Positions 32,881 to 44,640 of a stretch of 64,000 nt of DNA are shown piece after piece. A program made the translations under genes and the position numbers. The notes under the pieces were generated by a model. That model searched no databases, was not told where the DNA came from, and was given only the letters and a program-made list of their open reading frames with translations. How positions within the stretch are numbered: the stretch's first letter is position 1; each line of letters starts with the position of its first letter. Source of the stretch: Paulownia fortunei (Eukaryota > Streptophyta > Magnoliopsida > Lamiales > Paulowniaceae); contig CM033106.1 of the NCBI GenBank assembly GCA_019321725.1, positions 21,698,965-21,762,964 on the forward strand, in the 5' to 3' direction.

Positions 32881-33260
32881 AGTAGAAGATAAATAGACTG
32901 GACCGAATTTACTATTTGCTTATAATGGCCTTGAAGGAAAGCAAGAGAACACATGGCATTTTCACACTGGAGCTAGCAATCATATGTGTGGAAAAAAAGA
33001 GATGTTTGTGGAACTTGATGAAGCTGCACAAGGAAATGTTACCTTCGGCTACTCCAAAGTTGCTGTGAAAGGTAAAGGTAAAATCTTAATTAAGCTCAAG
33101 AATGAAAATCATGATTGTATTTCTAATGTTTATTATGTTCCTGCAATGAAAAGTAATATTATAAGCCTTGGCCAACTTCTGGAGAAGGGATATGACATTA
33201 GTATGAAGAAATTTTATTTGCAATTAAAGATGCACGTGATAATTTGATAACTCATGTGAG
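32881..33260 (+). pseudogene. copia-2 protease
   Basis: 'WHFHTGASNHMCGKKEMFVE' (32958-33017) is the copia protease active site with the catalytic Asp replaced by His (Asp-Thr-Gly-Ala-Ser to His-Thr-Gly-Ala-Ser). It continues 'VAVKGKGKILIKLKNENHD' and 'YYVPAMKSNIISLGQLLEKG' in the open frame 32984-33247. Without the Asp it could not cleave. Confidence 0.87.
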
Positions 33261-34200
33261 GATGTCCAAAAAGTATAATGTTTTCACTTAATATTCAGCA
33301 TGATACGATGAAGTTCTTGAAATTAGTTTTTAAAGATGAGTCTTGGTTATGGCACCTACGATTAGGACATCTAAATTTTGGTGGTTTGAAGCTCCAATCT
33401 ACAGACAATATGGTGAGAAGGATGCCCTATATTGATCATTCAAAAGAGATTTGTAAAGGACGTGTTCTGGGCAAACATTACAAACCAAGTTTCTCAAAGG
33501 AAATGAGATGGCAAGCATCACATCTGCTAGAGATTGTACACACTCATGTTTGTGGTCCCATGAAGCTAATGTCGAATTGAAAGAATCAATACTTTCTTAC
33601 CTTTATTGATGATTTTACAAGAAAGACTCGGGTTTATAAAAAAAATAATCTGATGTGTTTGAAATCTTCAAAGAATTTAAGATATTTGTAGAGAAACAAA
33701 ATGGCTTTCATATTAAAGTTTTGAGATTCGATCAAGGTGGTGAGTAAAATTCTAAATTTTTTAGAATTATTGCAAAGAACATGCAATTGTTCATTAAGTG
33801 ACACCTTCCCACATGCCATAGTTAACTTAAGTTGCGAAAAGAAAGGATAAAATGATTTTAGATTGGCTAGGAGCATGTTAAAGGGAAAAAAGTTGCCTAT
33901 AAGATTTTGGGTTGAAGCTGTAGCATGTGTCATATATTTATTGAATCGTTGTCCCACTAAAAGTGTTCGGTACAAGACACTAGAAGATGATTGGAGTTCA
34001 TTTAATCCTAGTGTTGCTCACTTGAGAGTCTTTGGCTATATTGTATATGCCAAAATTATGAAGTTAGAAGAATAAAGTTAGACAAAAAAGGTGAAAAATA
34101 TATTTTTCTCGGATATGGTGATCAAACAATAGGTTATAAGCTATATAACCCTATTATAGACAAAGTTATCATGACCAGAGATGTTAGTTTTGATGAATAA
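33261..34200 (+). pseudogene. copia-2 GAG-pre-integrase and integrase
   Basis: 'ESWLWHLRLGHLNFGGLKLQ' (33338-33397) is the HHCC-type pre-integrase region, though the second Cys pair is degraded. Then 'IVHTHVCGPMKLMSN' and 'FLTFIDDFTRKTRVY' (33590-33640), with the first Asp as Ile-Asp-Asp. The second Asp block 'RFDQGGE' is at 33725-33745. 'FWVEAVACVIYLLNRCPTKS' (33905-33964) follows, with 'LRVFGYIVYAK'. The catalytic Glu region near 33810-33850 is scrambled. Stops are at about 33579, 33747 and 34072. Confidence 0.87.
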
Positions 34201-35250
34201 AAAATGTTGAACTGGAAAGAAAAGAAAACTACACAGGATGCAGGACTTGTTTTGAAGAGAAACTAGAGTAAATAATAGATGCTGAAAAAAATCATAATCT
34301 CCATCATCTTCTTCAGATTCTAGTTCAGATGAAGGATCAAGAAAGGTTGGAAGTTTGAGAGATATTTATGAAGCAACAGAAGAAGAAACAACTTGAAATT
34401 ATTTTTCTTTTATGTTGAATGTGATCTTTTGTGTTATGAAGTAGCTGTGCAACAAAAGAAATAGAGGAATGCAATGGATGAAGAAATCAAAGCTACTGAG
34501 AAAAATGATACCTGGGCATTGACAAAGCTATTTTAAGGTCGCAAAGCGATTGGTGTGAAATGGGTGCATAAAACCAAGAAGAATGCTAATGAAGAGGTTG
34601 GAAAATATAAGGCGATGTTAGTAGTTAAAGGGTGTAAGCAAAAGGCAAGAATTGATTATAGTGTAGTATTTGCTCCAATTGCTGATTTAGAAACTATTAG
34701 ATTGTTGATCTCTTTAGTTGCCCCATGCAAATGGGAAATTTATCAACTTAACGTGAAGTTAATATTTTTGAATGGCTTTCTTGAAGAGGAAATTTATGTT
34801 GAACAATTGGAAGGTTATGTAAAGCAAGGATATGACAACAAAGTTTAAAGACTGAAGAAAGCATTATAGGGTCTTAAGCAATCATCACACGCCTAGAATT
34901 CTAGAATTGACAAAATATTTTCTTGATAATGGATTTATGATGTGTCCTTATGAGCATGTATTATACTTGAAGACAAATGCATCAGATAATATATTACTTG
35001 TATGTCTTTATGTTGATGATTTAATGTATACAAGGAACAATGAAGTAATGTTTGATCAATTTTAGAAGAGTATGATCATAGACTTTGAGATGACCGATAT
35101 TGGTTTGATGGCACATTTTCTTGGTACTGAAGTAGTGCAAAACCAAGATGGAATTTTTATTTACCAAAGCTCTTAAGCTAAACAAATTTGAAGAAGTTTC
35201 ACATGGAAGCATGCAATCTGGTAAATACACCTACTTAGAGTGGACTAGAA
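34201..35250 (+). pseudogene. copia-2 reverse transcriptase
   Basis: 'AIGVKWVHKTKKNANEEVGK' (34546-34602), 'YKAMLVVKGCKQKARIDYSV', 'LETIRLLISLVAPCKWEIYQ', 'FLNGFLEEEIYVEQLEGYVK' (34765-34825), then 'LYVDDLMYTRNNEVMFDQF' (35006-35060) with both catalytic Asp present, and 'MTDIGLMAHFLGTEVVQNQD' (35089-35150). A stop after 'YDNKV' (34846) and frameshifts near 34890 and 35180 break it. Confidence 0.88.
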
Positions 35251-35930
35251 TTGAGAAAGTGTTCTAATGATGTTATTGTTGATCTAACATATTTCAAAAG
35301 ATTAGTTGGTAGCCTTTGTTATCTCACTTGCACTAGACTTGGCAATTTTTTATGGAATTGGGCTAATTAGTCGTTATATGGAAGTACGAATCAATCTCAC
35401 TTAAATGCTCAAAAGAGGATTCTTCGCTATATTGAAGGTACATTTAATGATAGTTTATTTTATTCCTCAAGTCATGATTTGAAACTTGCTGGCTACTCAG
35501 ATAGTGATTGGGGAAGAGACTTGGATGAGAGAAAGAGCACAATTGGTTATTGTTTTGTTGTTGGAGATGCAGCATTTACTTGGTCGTCAAAGACAAGCCA
35601 TTGCAACGATGTATGAAGTTGAGTATTTAGCAACAAATTCTACAGTTTGCCATGATAATTGGTTAAGAAACTTGCATAATTACTTTGGTTTTCCTCAAGA
35701 TGGTCCAACAGAATTTTTTGTTGACAATAAATCCGCAAAGAATTAGCTAAGAATCCAGAAGTAAGCCTATAGACACTCATTATTTGGGAGCATGCATACA
35801 GGAAAGAGGTAGATCTTGCACACTGTAAGTCATATGATCAAATTGCTGAATATTTTTACAAAGCCATTGAAACATGAAATTTTTGAAAAATTGAAGAGTT
35901 ATGCTTGGGAAGAGAACTTTTGGAAATTGG
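35251..35930 (+). pseudogene. copia-2 RNase H
   Basis: 'NAQKRILRYIEGTFNDSLFY' (35407-35465), 'LAGYSDSDWGRDLDERKSTI' (about 35490-35545) with the 'Asp-Ser-Asp-Trp' active site, 'GYCFVVGDAAFTWSSKT', then 'GPTEFFVDNKSAKN' (35702-35744). Frame shifts near 35590 and 35745. The tail runs into the purine tract 'AAGGGAGGA' (35935-35943) just before the 3' LTR. Confidence 0.87.
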
Positions 35931-35943
35931 ATATAAGGGAGGA

Positions 35944-36341
35944 TGTTGAATATTTAAACCCAATAAGGGTGTTTTTGTCATTTCATCTTCATGTCTATTT
36001 TTGTGATTTTGCTATAGAAATCTTAAATCTGAAAGTAGTCTTAATTTTGAGTGATAATGGGAACAAATGTTTTCAAATGTTTTCTATTATATATACAGCT
36101 GCTGTTGTAAGAGAGAAAGTGCTGAAGCACTGCAAGTAATTCCTCCCAACTAACTTGATATATAAGTCAGTTTTGGTGTATTAAATCGTTGAGTTTCTTG
36201 CTGAAAATTTCAGAGTTCCTTTTGTTTTGTTTTGGTTCATTATTGAACTTGATAGCTTCTATTTTCTTGTTATTTTGGTATTATGGTATCCAGACTCTAA
36301 TTTATTTTTTGATTAAGATATTGGTGTTGAAACACCCAACA
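35944..36341 (+). repeat. copia-2 3' LTR
   Basis: Begins 'TGTTGAATATTTAAACCC' and ends 'GTTGAAACACCCAACA'. It is 398 bp against 481 bp for the 5' copy. Outer flanks (TGGGA at the left, AAATT at the right) do not match, so no target-site duplication is seen. Confidence 0.9.
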
Positions 36342-36800
36342 AAATTAAGGAGAATACTGATAGTAGTAGATTTGATTTTTGAATGGATCTTTTGTAGTCG
36401 TGAAGATTGAGGGGGTTCTTGATGGGATTATTATGACTTTATTATGTGTAGTCTTGTGATATACTCTGATGCTATTGAAGGTTGTTGATTTATCACCAAG
36501 TTAAAGCCTACAGAAAGGAATTTTAGAAAGTGTTCGGAAAAAAAAATTAAGTGCTTTTCTGCTATTAGCTGAAAAAGGCACCATTTAAGTGTTTGGCACA
36601 TCAGCTTCTACTTGTGATCATTAAACTCATTAAAAGCTAAGGCAAGTAACTATAACTGAATTTTTGTAAATATGTTGAAGTTCTTTTTGACATTTTTGTC
36701 CTCAAACATTTTCGAAAATTCCCTTACACCAAAAATTCCTCTGCTTTATTCATTATCCAAGCAAATATGTATACCAAATATGGAAAATATATTGATATAT
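36342..36800. other. Unassigned flank after copia-2
   Basis: No coding motif recognised; a possible decayed small DNA transposon is considered in the findings. Confidence 0.4.
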
Positions 36801-36804
36801 ATAT

Positions 36805-37300
36805 ATATATATGTATATAAATATACATGTATTATACACATGTTCGTTTATATACATAGATACATCAACAAATATTATTATACACAATAAAATGGAAAGT
36901 ATATTTATTTTGTAGGTATATCAAATATGAAAATTACATTTATATATAAACAACCATATATTTGTTTATATAATACTTTTATATATAAATATACATATAC
37001 ATATACATGTACAATTATACAGATATATTTGTTTATATACACAAACATACTAACAAATATTGGATACCAAGTAAAATGGAAAACATACTTATTCATATAG
37101 GTGTACCAAATATGCAAAATATTATATATTAAAAACAACCATATATTTATTTATGTAACATTGTACATTTAAATATACATATTCATGTATAATTATAAAA
37201 ATATGTTTGTTTGTTTTTTTCGTGTATAAAAAAAATATGTTTCATCATATACACAACTCTATAAAATGAGTATATACACGTGTAAGTGTACAAATGTTTA
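36805..37300. repeat. AT-rich tandem repeat, about 184-bp unit
   Basis: 'AAAATGGAAARYATAYTTATT' recurs at 36889 and 37073 (period 184), with flanking 'TTGTTTATATA', 'AACAACCATATATTT' and 'AAATATACATRTACATG' blocks in the same order. A third, shorter diverged unit is suggested around 37263 ('AAAATGAGTATATA'). A (TA)n run at 36797-36813 precedes the first unit. Confidence 0.65.
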
Positions 37301-38529
37301 TTTTTAATTTGATACTACAATTGATTCTTATATTTTACTATACCTAATTAGTGATTTATTGTAACTAATTTGTTATTAAATTGATTATTTACTTACATAC
37401 ATGAATTATTATATGTATATATTGTCTTTATTATTTTTATGTATCTAATATATACAAATAATTTAGATTTGATTATTTGAACAAACCACAACTCTAAATC
37501 ACTATTTCAAAATTGGATGGCAATTTAGACTTCTACACACAAGCAATTTGGATATACTATTATAACTTATTAGCAAAACACTATTTTTTAACTTATTCCT
37601 ATTTTTTTGCAATACTTTGAGAACATTCCCAATTTTTATTTATTAATAAATTTTCCACTTTCTCCAAAAATAAACGCTTTTCTAAAAGTAGAAATTTTTA
37701 CAAATACTCCAGTAGTTTGTTTGTAGGAGCACTTAAATGAAAAGGGAGAAAAGAGAAGAGAAGAAAATTATCCTAAAAATCTTCTGCTAAGTTATCAAGC
37801 TAATATTTCATTTATATAACAAATATTGTTCTAATGATATACTGATTCACAACCAACAACTGAATTTTGTTCATGAAAGATCAATTTGTCAATGTATTTT
37901 CAAGGATGATTCTCAAATCCCAATCATAACTTATATCAAGTATAAAATTCTCAAGTGAATACTTTAAATCAAAGGGTATAGGGATGTAAAACTCAAGATA
38001 GAGGAATGGAAGAGTAAAACAAGAAAGTACATAATTAGTTACATCAATGAAAGAAAATCATTCAATACGAAAGGGTATATATAACTTATTGAACGTAATT
38101 TGGTATTTAAATAAATACACATGTCAGTTGTGATTTAATTTTAATATCAATCGTTGTACCTCATCTTTCAGTTGCATAGGATATATTTTACTTGAAAATA
38201 TGAAATAAAAATTAAAAAGAAAAAAATCAATTGCGTTTCATGGACGATTAATTCCTTATGATTATGAGGACAAAATATATAATTTTACTATTTAAAGATT
38301 TAAGAATTAACAATTTTTTTGAACAAAAGATTTATGCTTGAGATATTTCTTATAACGCTTATTCTCACGCAATTAGCAAAATCATTGTTCTTTTAATTGT
38401 TTCATTTTGATAAATAAAATTCACATATTATCATTTATAACAGTTATCAATTCTCCTTTTTAGTGGGTTAGTGGTGTTTCAGTCTTTTAATAAAAAAATT
38501 TAGAATTTTTTATTAAATAGTAGTAGAGG
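37301..38529. other. AT-rich noncoding interval
   Basis: No ORF with a recognisable motif, no RNA gene, no repeat boundary seen. Confidence 0.5.
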
Positions 38530-38629
38530 NNNNNNNNNNNNNNNNNNNNNNNNNNNNNNNNNNNNNNNNNNNNNNNNNNNNNNNNNNNNNNNNNNNNNNN
38601 NNNNNNNNNNNNNNNNNNNNNNNNNNNNN
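38530..38629. other. 100-N assembly gap
   Basis: Exactly 100 N; contiguity across it is not assured. Confidence 0.98.
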
Positions 38630-39386
38630 GAATAAGTATTTTGGTATGGCAGAAGACTTACCTTGTGTGATACTAGGTGTGAGCACAACAAATTTGGATA
38701 AGGAAAAGATTCCATATAGATAGAATTTTGAGGGGTTATTTATATCCCTTTAGGCCGAAAATTTGGGGAAGTATTCTCCATCTTTGTTTTTTGCATCATT
38801 CTTGGCAGCAAAATTCGTGCTCCAACCTTCCCTCTTGATAAAGAAAAATTATTCTCCTCATGCAAGAAATTCGGCTTCATTTGTTCTCCAAAAACTGCCA
38901 CCTTCTTCCCTACTCTATATTGTTTTTATTCTTAGTTTCATGTGTTGAATATAGAATCAAAACAAACATCTAAAAACTTGTTTTTCTTGTTCCAAACCAT
39001 GAAATCAATTCTTAGGTTAGAATTATCAAGTCGAGATCTTACTAGCATAGAGCGACTGTAAATGGGCATCCGAGGTGTGGATACGCTTAGAGGAGTAACG
39101 CTTGGGACTCTAAGTGAATCTTCCATGACAAAGAGTTTGGAACAAGATTGGGAATTGTTCATGGAGAAAATGATTTGGATTATTGCACTCATCATCTTCA
39201 ACAAGAAGAAAATCAAGTAAAGGCATCTGAAACCTTCCTACTTTATGTAATAGAAAACACACAATTGAGTAATCGCGAAAGAGTTCCAAGATTTGTTTAT
39301 TTACTTACAATGTATTATTAGTTTTCATGTTATGAAAAAATTTAAAATCCATCGCATTTATATTTTTCGAGCCTCACAAATTCAAC
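38630..39386 (+). repeat. LTR (3' portion) of a plus-strand copia element
   Basis: The right end '...CTCACAAATTCAACA' (39386) is followed at once by a primer site, so this is a 5' LTR in plus orientation. A TATA-like 'TTATTTATATCCC' is at 38737-38748. The left end is not identifiable and may lie in the gap. No coding remnant of this element follows beyond about 39540. Confidence 0.7.
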
Positions 39387-39405
39387 AGTGGTATCAGAAC
39401 TAATG
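39387..39405 (+). other. Primer-binding site, tRNA-Met type
   Basis: 'GTGGTATCAGAACTAATG' is an almost canonical copia primer site directly after an LTR end in CA. Confidence 0.8.
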
Positions 39406-39639
39406 TTCTTACGTTTCTAATACCTTCTGATTGCATTTATTTTATTTATGTGTAGATTGAAAATGTATTTACTGTTGGGATCTATTTTTGAAAGAAATTC
39501 AAGGAATATTGCTTCATTTTGATTTAATGATCTAGTTCTTACTTCTACAATTAGTGGTCTAATCACCAAATTTGATGGATAGTCTCTTAGTCATCTTAAA
39601 TCAGATTGAAGTTCAGTCGACTAATCTCCTAGTGACTCA

Positions 39640-40308
39640 ACTGTTCCCTGATTATCTTATTTTGTTTGAACTAGATCATTTGAATGTATGTTATCTTCTT
39701 CATTATTTGTGTCTCCATTAATATCTGGGATGACACATTCAAGTTGATCTTCATACAATTTCAAATCAGCCATTTTTTCGATGTTTGCTTTACTTAGCTC
39801 TGTTCCACTTTCTGTTGTCCATGTATAATTTTAATTATCTTTTTTATCAAAGACAAAATGAATAGATTCTTTCACTACTAATGTCCTTTTGTTAAAGACC
39901 TTGTATGTCTTGCATCCAAATATATAAAAGTGAGATGTTTAGCTTCCTTTCTTTCCATAACTCATACGTTGTAATATTGTGTTACTTATTGATCATGCAC
40001 CGATTTTGGTGTAGCTGATAGTGCTTGTTGCTTCTACCTAGAACCATTTTTGAAGTTTTGATTCATTGATCATTGTTCTCACTGCTTCCTTGAATATTCT
40101 ATTCTATCTCTCAATGAATCCTATTTTTGAGGAGTTCTGGCTGTTGAGTGCTCATGCATAATGTCATTTTTCTGCATGGTATTTCTCAATTTCACTATTT
40201 TTGAATTCAATGCCTTATACATACAATGGCTTAGCCTTTCTATGTTTAAATTTTCTACAATAATTCAGTCAGCTTGTTGCATTTCTTATCTTTGCTCTGT
40301 AGAAATAC
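39640..40308 (-). pseudogene. copia integrase fragment (separate element)
   Basis: The minus strand from 40308 leftward reads 'GIEFKNSEIEKYHAEK' (second Asp region, degraded), 'ALNSQNSSKXGFIERXNRI' (equivalent of Pro-Gln-Gln-Asn-Gly-Val-Val-Glu-Arg), 'EAVRTMINESKLQKWF', 'FYIFGCKTYKVFNKRTLVVK' and 'ESIHFVFDKKD', then the acidic linker 'MADLKLYEDQLECVIPDING'. This is the C-terminal half of a copia integrase. It is cut at 40308 by the copia-3 LTR and has no neighbours from its own element, so it is a nested-insertion relic. Confidence 0.8.
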
Positions 40309-41984
40309 TGTTGGGTTCGCATGATCTCGGGGTATATGTAATAGAAAATTTTTTTTTTTTAAAAACATCATACCATAACAATTATAGCAATACCCCGAAT
40401 TTGATGCGATTTCTAACGAGCTCGCAATTTCCAATGGTTGTAGTAAAACAATTAAAACAATCTAGTTTATAGAGTGCTATAAAAAATATTAATTCTTGTT
40501 ATCAACTTGTAACAAAAGAATTAACACTTAAAGATGGAATTTTTGGAGAAAAATGACGAATGAAGAAAATAATTTTTCTTCTATTGATATCTATATGACC
40601 AAAAAATTAGATGATGATTATTCATCCTTAAATTTTTTGCCATGGTGTATATATAGGGGGCATAAAATTTCAAGAGTTTTACTGTTGGTATTTTGTATGT
40701 CCTTTTGATTGGTCAGAAAATATTTTGGTTCATCTAAACTTCTTCCAATTTTATCTCTTTCATATCTTTTAGAAATATTCAAGATTACTAAAGAATTTCA
40801 AACTGTTGACTTTTCATCCTTTTTCAACCACTTTCATGGACCTCTCCAAATGGGCCTTTGTGTATTGGGTTTGGACTTAAAATAAATCCTACAATTAATC
40901 CAATTAATTATCTTACACAAATTAATTTTATCTAGCTTATCTAATTAAATTAGGTCCAATTAAATAATATAATTATTTAATTGAGTAAATTAATTTATGG
41001 ACTGCATAATTAATTTGATCCAATCAAATAATTATTTCACTCCAATTGGGCTCCCTAATCTTATTAGGTTCAGTTAAATAATCCAATTATTTAATTAAAT
41101 AATTAATTCAACTCCTTGAATTAATTTAAGCCCCCAATTAAATAATCTCCATTAATTAATTGAATCCAATCCCTTATATCAATTCCTAAATTAGAAATGT
41201 TTCATCTCAAATTATGTGTGATATTTTAGGTTCACAACTAAGCTAGCCGTAAGCTAACAATATTTGCAACTTATGAATAATAATAATTATTCTGATTAAT
41301 TAATCCACTTGAAATTAACTCCTTAATTTCATGAAACTCACAAGTCATGGCAAACACCTAACAAGTGTATCATGACTACCTAGACTTAGGTGAAATAGCA
41401 GGTGAACCTATTTCAATTACGAGTATTATACATGTAAGGTCCTTCTATCAACTAATCTCCAGATTGAGTCCAGGGCATGAATTAATAGTCGAAATCCTAA
41501 TTGCTCAATAACTATGATTCCATTTCAAGTTTCAATAACTCATGACAAATCATTAGAAAACCCCTGTCTAACAATCATCCTGCCTTAGCCAAGGACATTT
41601 GAGTCATGAATTATGAAAATATAGAAGATTCACTTGTTTTACTAGACAAGTGACGGATCCTTTGTTTGCCACTCATTAACCTCAATACATATCAATGCAA
41701 CATCCAACATATCTCCTTTGTGATTTTCAATCAATCAGAAGATATATTAAAATGAAACACGATATGGAGGCATAGAGGCATATTCCATGATCACCATGAA
41801 ATGCATGACCATGCCCCGTAGATAAGTTTGGTTTAGGGACTTTATCTAATTACAAGATTCAATTAAAGATAAAGAAATTTACCTATTTCATTAATGTGAT
41901 TCGAAAACAACTATTTTTACAAATACAAGAGTATGAAGAACACACAATCTAATTGGCTTGACACGTCGGGCACTACTCTAAACA
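40309..41984 (-). repeat. copia-3 3' LTR
   Basis: Bounded by 'TGTTGGGTTCGCATG' (40309) and '...CACTACTCTAAACA' (41984), with a minus-strand purine tract just beyond the right end. A TATA-like 'TATATATA' is at 40648-40655 on the minus-strand sense. An unusually AATTAATT-rich block fills about 40895-41165. At 1676 bp it is long for a copia LTR, but no second copy is present to confirm it. Confidence 0.75.
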
Positions 41985-42001
41985 ATCTTCCACTTGCCCT
42001 A
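41985..42001 (-). other. copia-3 polypurine tract
   Basis: Minus-strand 'AGGGCAAGTGGAAGAT' lies directly before the LTR, resembling the usual 'GGCAAGTGGGAGATTG' of copia elements. Confidence 0.75.
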
Positions 42002-42640
42002 GCGCCAATTGCCTATGTATTTTAGGCCCATCTTCTCAAGATATCTATCGAATACCTTCTGCGATAGAGGTTTGGTCAGTGGGTCTGCTATATTTTTCGC
42101 CAAGGCAACTCTATCCACTACAACGTCGCCTCTATCAATGATCTCTCTGATCAGATGGTATTATCTCATAATATGCTTTGATCTTTGATGAGATCTTATC
42201 TCTTTTTCTTGCGCAATAACTCTATTGTTATCATAGTATATCAATACAGGATCAACAACGGATGGAACCACACCCAACTCTTGGATAAAGTTCCTTATCC
42301 AAACAACTTTTTTTACCGCATCACATGCAACAATACATTCAACTTCGGTGTTAGAATCCATGGTCGTCTTCTGCTTGGAACTCTTTCAGCTGACCGCACC
42401 ACTATTTAAGGTGAATACGTATTCAGACATTGACTTTAAGTCGTCTATATCAGACTGAAAACTAGATTCAATATAGCCTTCTAGTTTCAGTTCTCTAGAG
42501 CAATATACAAGAAAGATATCCTTAGTCCTTCTTAAATACTTCAGGATCACTTTTATGGCCTTCTAGTGTTCCTCACCTGGATTGGACTACTCGTGTCACT
42601 GAGAGCATATACAACATCAGACCTTGTACATAGCATGCCA
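42002..42640 (-). pseudogene. copia-3 RNase H
   Basis: The minus strand has 'YVFTLNSGAVSW'-like residues (42425-42385), then frame 42361-42161 with 'MDSNTEVECIVACDAVKKVV' and 'LIYYDNNRVIAQEKEIRSHQ', followed by 'RSKHIMR'. A frame change near 42390 and stops further right (42560-42640) break it. Confidence 0.85.
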
Positions 42641-43560
42641 TACATTATGCTTCATATGGCAGATGCATAATGTATGCGAGTCATCCTTTTCCTCTCCTTA
42701 GGAGTCTTAAAAGACATTGCCCTTAAGAGAGAAACGCCATGACTCATTGGCAAGAATCCTCACTTGGATTCCTCCATGTTAAACCTATTTAGCATTTTGT
42801 TTATGTACATAGATTGGGACAATCCAATTATTCTTTTTGACCTATCTCTATAGATCTTATTCTAAGAATAAAATATGTTTCTTCCAAATTATTCATGGAG
42901 AACTGATTAGACAACCAAGTCTTAGTTGACTTCATCATCACTACATCATTCCCAATGAGTACGATATCGTCAACATATAGCAAAATTAATGTCACTGCGC
43001 TCACACTAACCTTTTTATAGACACCGGGTTTATCTAGGTTTTTGTGAAAATCAAACAATTTTATTACCACATCAAACTAGATGTTCCAGCTTCAGAAAGC
43101 CTTCTTGATCCATAAATGGATTTCTGGAGTTTGCAAACCTTTTGCTCACTTCCTTTGGATATGAAGCCTTCTAGTACTTCCTTTGGATATGAAGCCTTCT
43201 AGTTGTCTCATATAGATCTCTTCCTTAATATTTCCATTAAGAAAAGTGGTCCTCATATCCATCAGTTATATCTTGTAGTCATAATATGTTGATATGGCTA
43301 GCAGTATCTGAATGGATTTAAGCATTGCTACTGGTGAAAAAGTTTTCTCACAATCAATTTCTTGCTTCTAAGTATAACTTTTTATGACCAGTCATGCTTT
43401 AAAGGTCGCTACCTCTCCATTTACTCCTAGTTTCCGCATGTAGACTAATTTGCAACCAATGGAAACTATTCCCTGTGGTGGGTTCACTAAGGTCCATACC
43501 TTGTTAGAGTACATGGAGTCCATCTCGGATTGCATGGCTTCTTGTCATCTTCCCGAGTCG
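42641..43560 (-). pseudogene. copia-3 reverse transcriptase
   Basis: Frame 43070-42828 holds 'VSAVTLILLYVDDIVLIGND' with intact Tyr-Val-Asp-Asp, and 'TKTWLSNQFSMNNLEETYFI'. Upstream (43560-43080) the minus strand gives 'VGCKLVYMRKLGVNGEVATF' (about 43455-43400) and 'MDMRTTFLNGNIKEEIYMRQ' (43262-43205). A 24-bp direct repeat, 'ACTTCCTTTGGATATGAAGC', at 43153 and 43177 is a duplication within the RT. Confidence 0.85.
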
Positions 43561-44640
43561 ATGTCTGACATCGCTTTTCCATAAGTCCTTGGAACATTGT
43601 CTAAGGGAAGATTCTACTCATTGTTCTCTAACAAAAAACCATACTCTCAGGTAGCTTTGAGATCCTATGGGATCTCCTAGGAGATTATGTGTTCGAAGGC
43701 CCAGTCTCTACTGGTTGGCCCATTAATGCTTTTACTGGAAGGCTTTGTGGTTCTTAAATTTCTTCAAGTTCTATGACTTTGCTATTTCTGTCTAATAGAA
43801 ACTCCTTTTCTAAAAGGTGGCATTCCTCAAAACAAACACCTTTTATTTTGAGGGATCGTAGAAGTAGTATCTAATGGATTCTTTTGGATACCCCACGAAC
43901 CTACATAAACTGGATCTCAATTCCAATTTGTCTCCCACTTGCTGCTTCACGTAAGCAGCACACCCTACCCTTAGGTATTTGTAAGAGGGTGGTGTCTCAT
44001 ACCACATCTTATATGGTGTTTTGGGCACCAACTTTGATGAAACTCTATTTAATAGATATACCTCAGTTTCTAGAACATACCCCAGAATGAAAGAGGAAGC
44101 CTAGTAAAACTCATCATCGATTGAACCTTGTCCAACAAGGTTCGATTCTTACACTCCGCAACTCCATTGAGTTGAGAAGTAGCAGGAGAGGCCCACTGAG
44201 AGAGAGTCTCATTCTCTTTTAGATAATAAAAAAACTATGTGCTCAAGTATTCACCTCCTCGATCTGATCGAAGAGCCTTGATACTTAGCCCAGTTTGTTT
44301 CTCCACCTCACATCTGAATTCTTTAAACTTTTCAAAAACTTCAGATTTGTACCTCATAAGGTAGACATAACCATACCTAGAATAATTGTCGGTAAAAGTT
44401 ATAAAATAGTGATAGTTTCCACGAGCACTAACACTTAGTGGCCTATATACATCAGAATAGATCAAATCCAATAGATTTTTGGCTCGCTCCACTTGTCTAA
44501 CAAATGGTGATTTGGTCATCTTCTCTTTGAGATATGACTCACATGTTGGCATTCATTGCTCTTTCAAAAGATTGAGCAATTGGACCAACTTATGAATTTT
44601 TTTCTTAGAAATATGGCCTAACCTAGTATGCTATAAGAGT
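43561..44640 (-). pseudogene. copia-3 integrase
   Basis: The minus strand reads 'MPTCESYLKEKMTKSPFVRQ' (44552-44495), 'NLLDLIYSDVYRPLSVSARG' (first Asp), 'FTDNYSRYGYVYLMRYKSEV' and 'IKALRSDRGGEYLST' (second Asp, 44285-44238), then a frame break. 'LSQWASPATSQLNGVAECKN' (about 44205-44145) carries the Glu region, followed by 'PYKMWYETPPSYKYLRVGCA' (44015-43955). Both Asp residues are intact. Confidence 0.88.

Noticed and set aside
31301..36346. Target-site duplication for copia-2
   Set aside because: TGGGA and AAATT differ; either decayed or the ends are mis-set by a few bases.
36672..37138. Tyr/Ile-rich open frames in the AT-rich repeat
   Set aside because: Products of TATA/ATAC low-complexity repeats, no domain, present on both strands.
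38500..38715. Open frame spanning the N gap
   Set aside because: About half of it is translated N; there is no evidence it is real.
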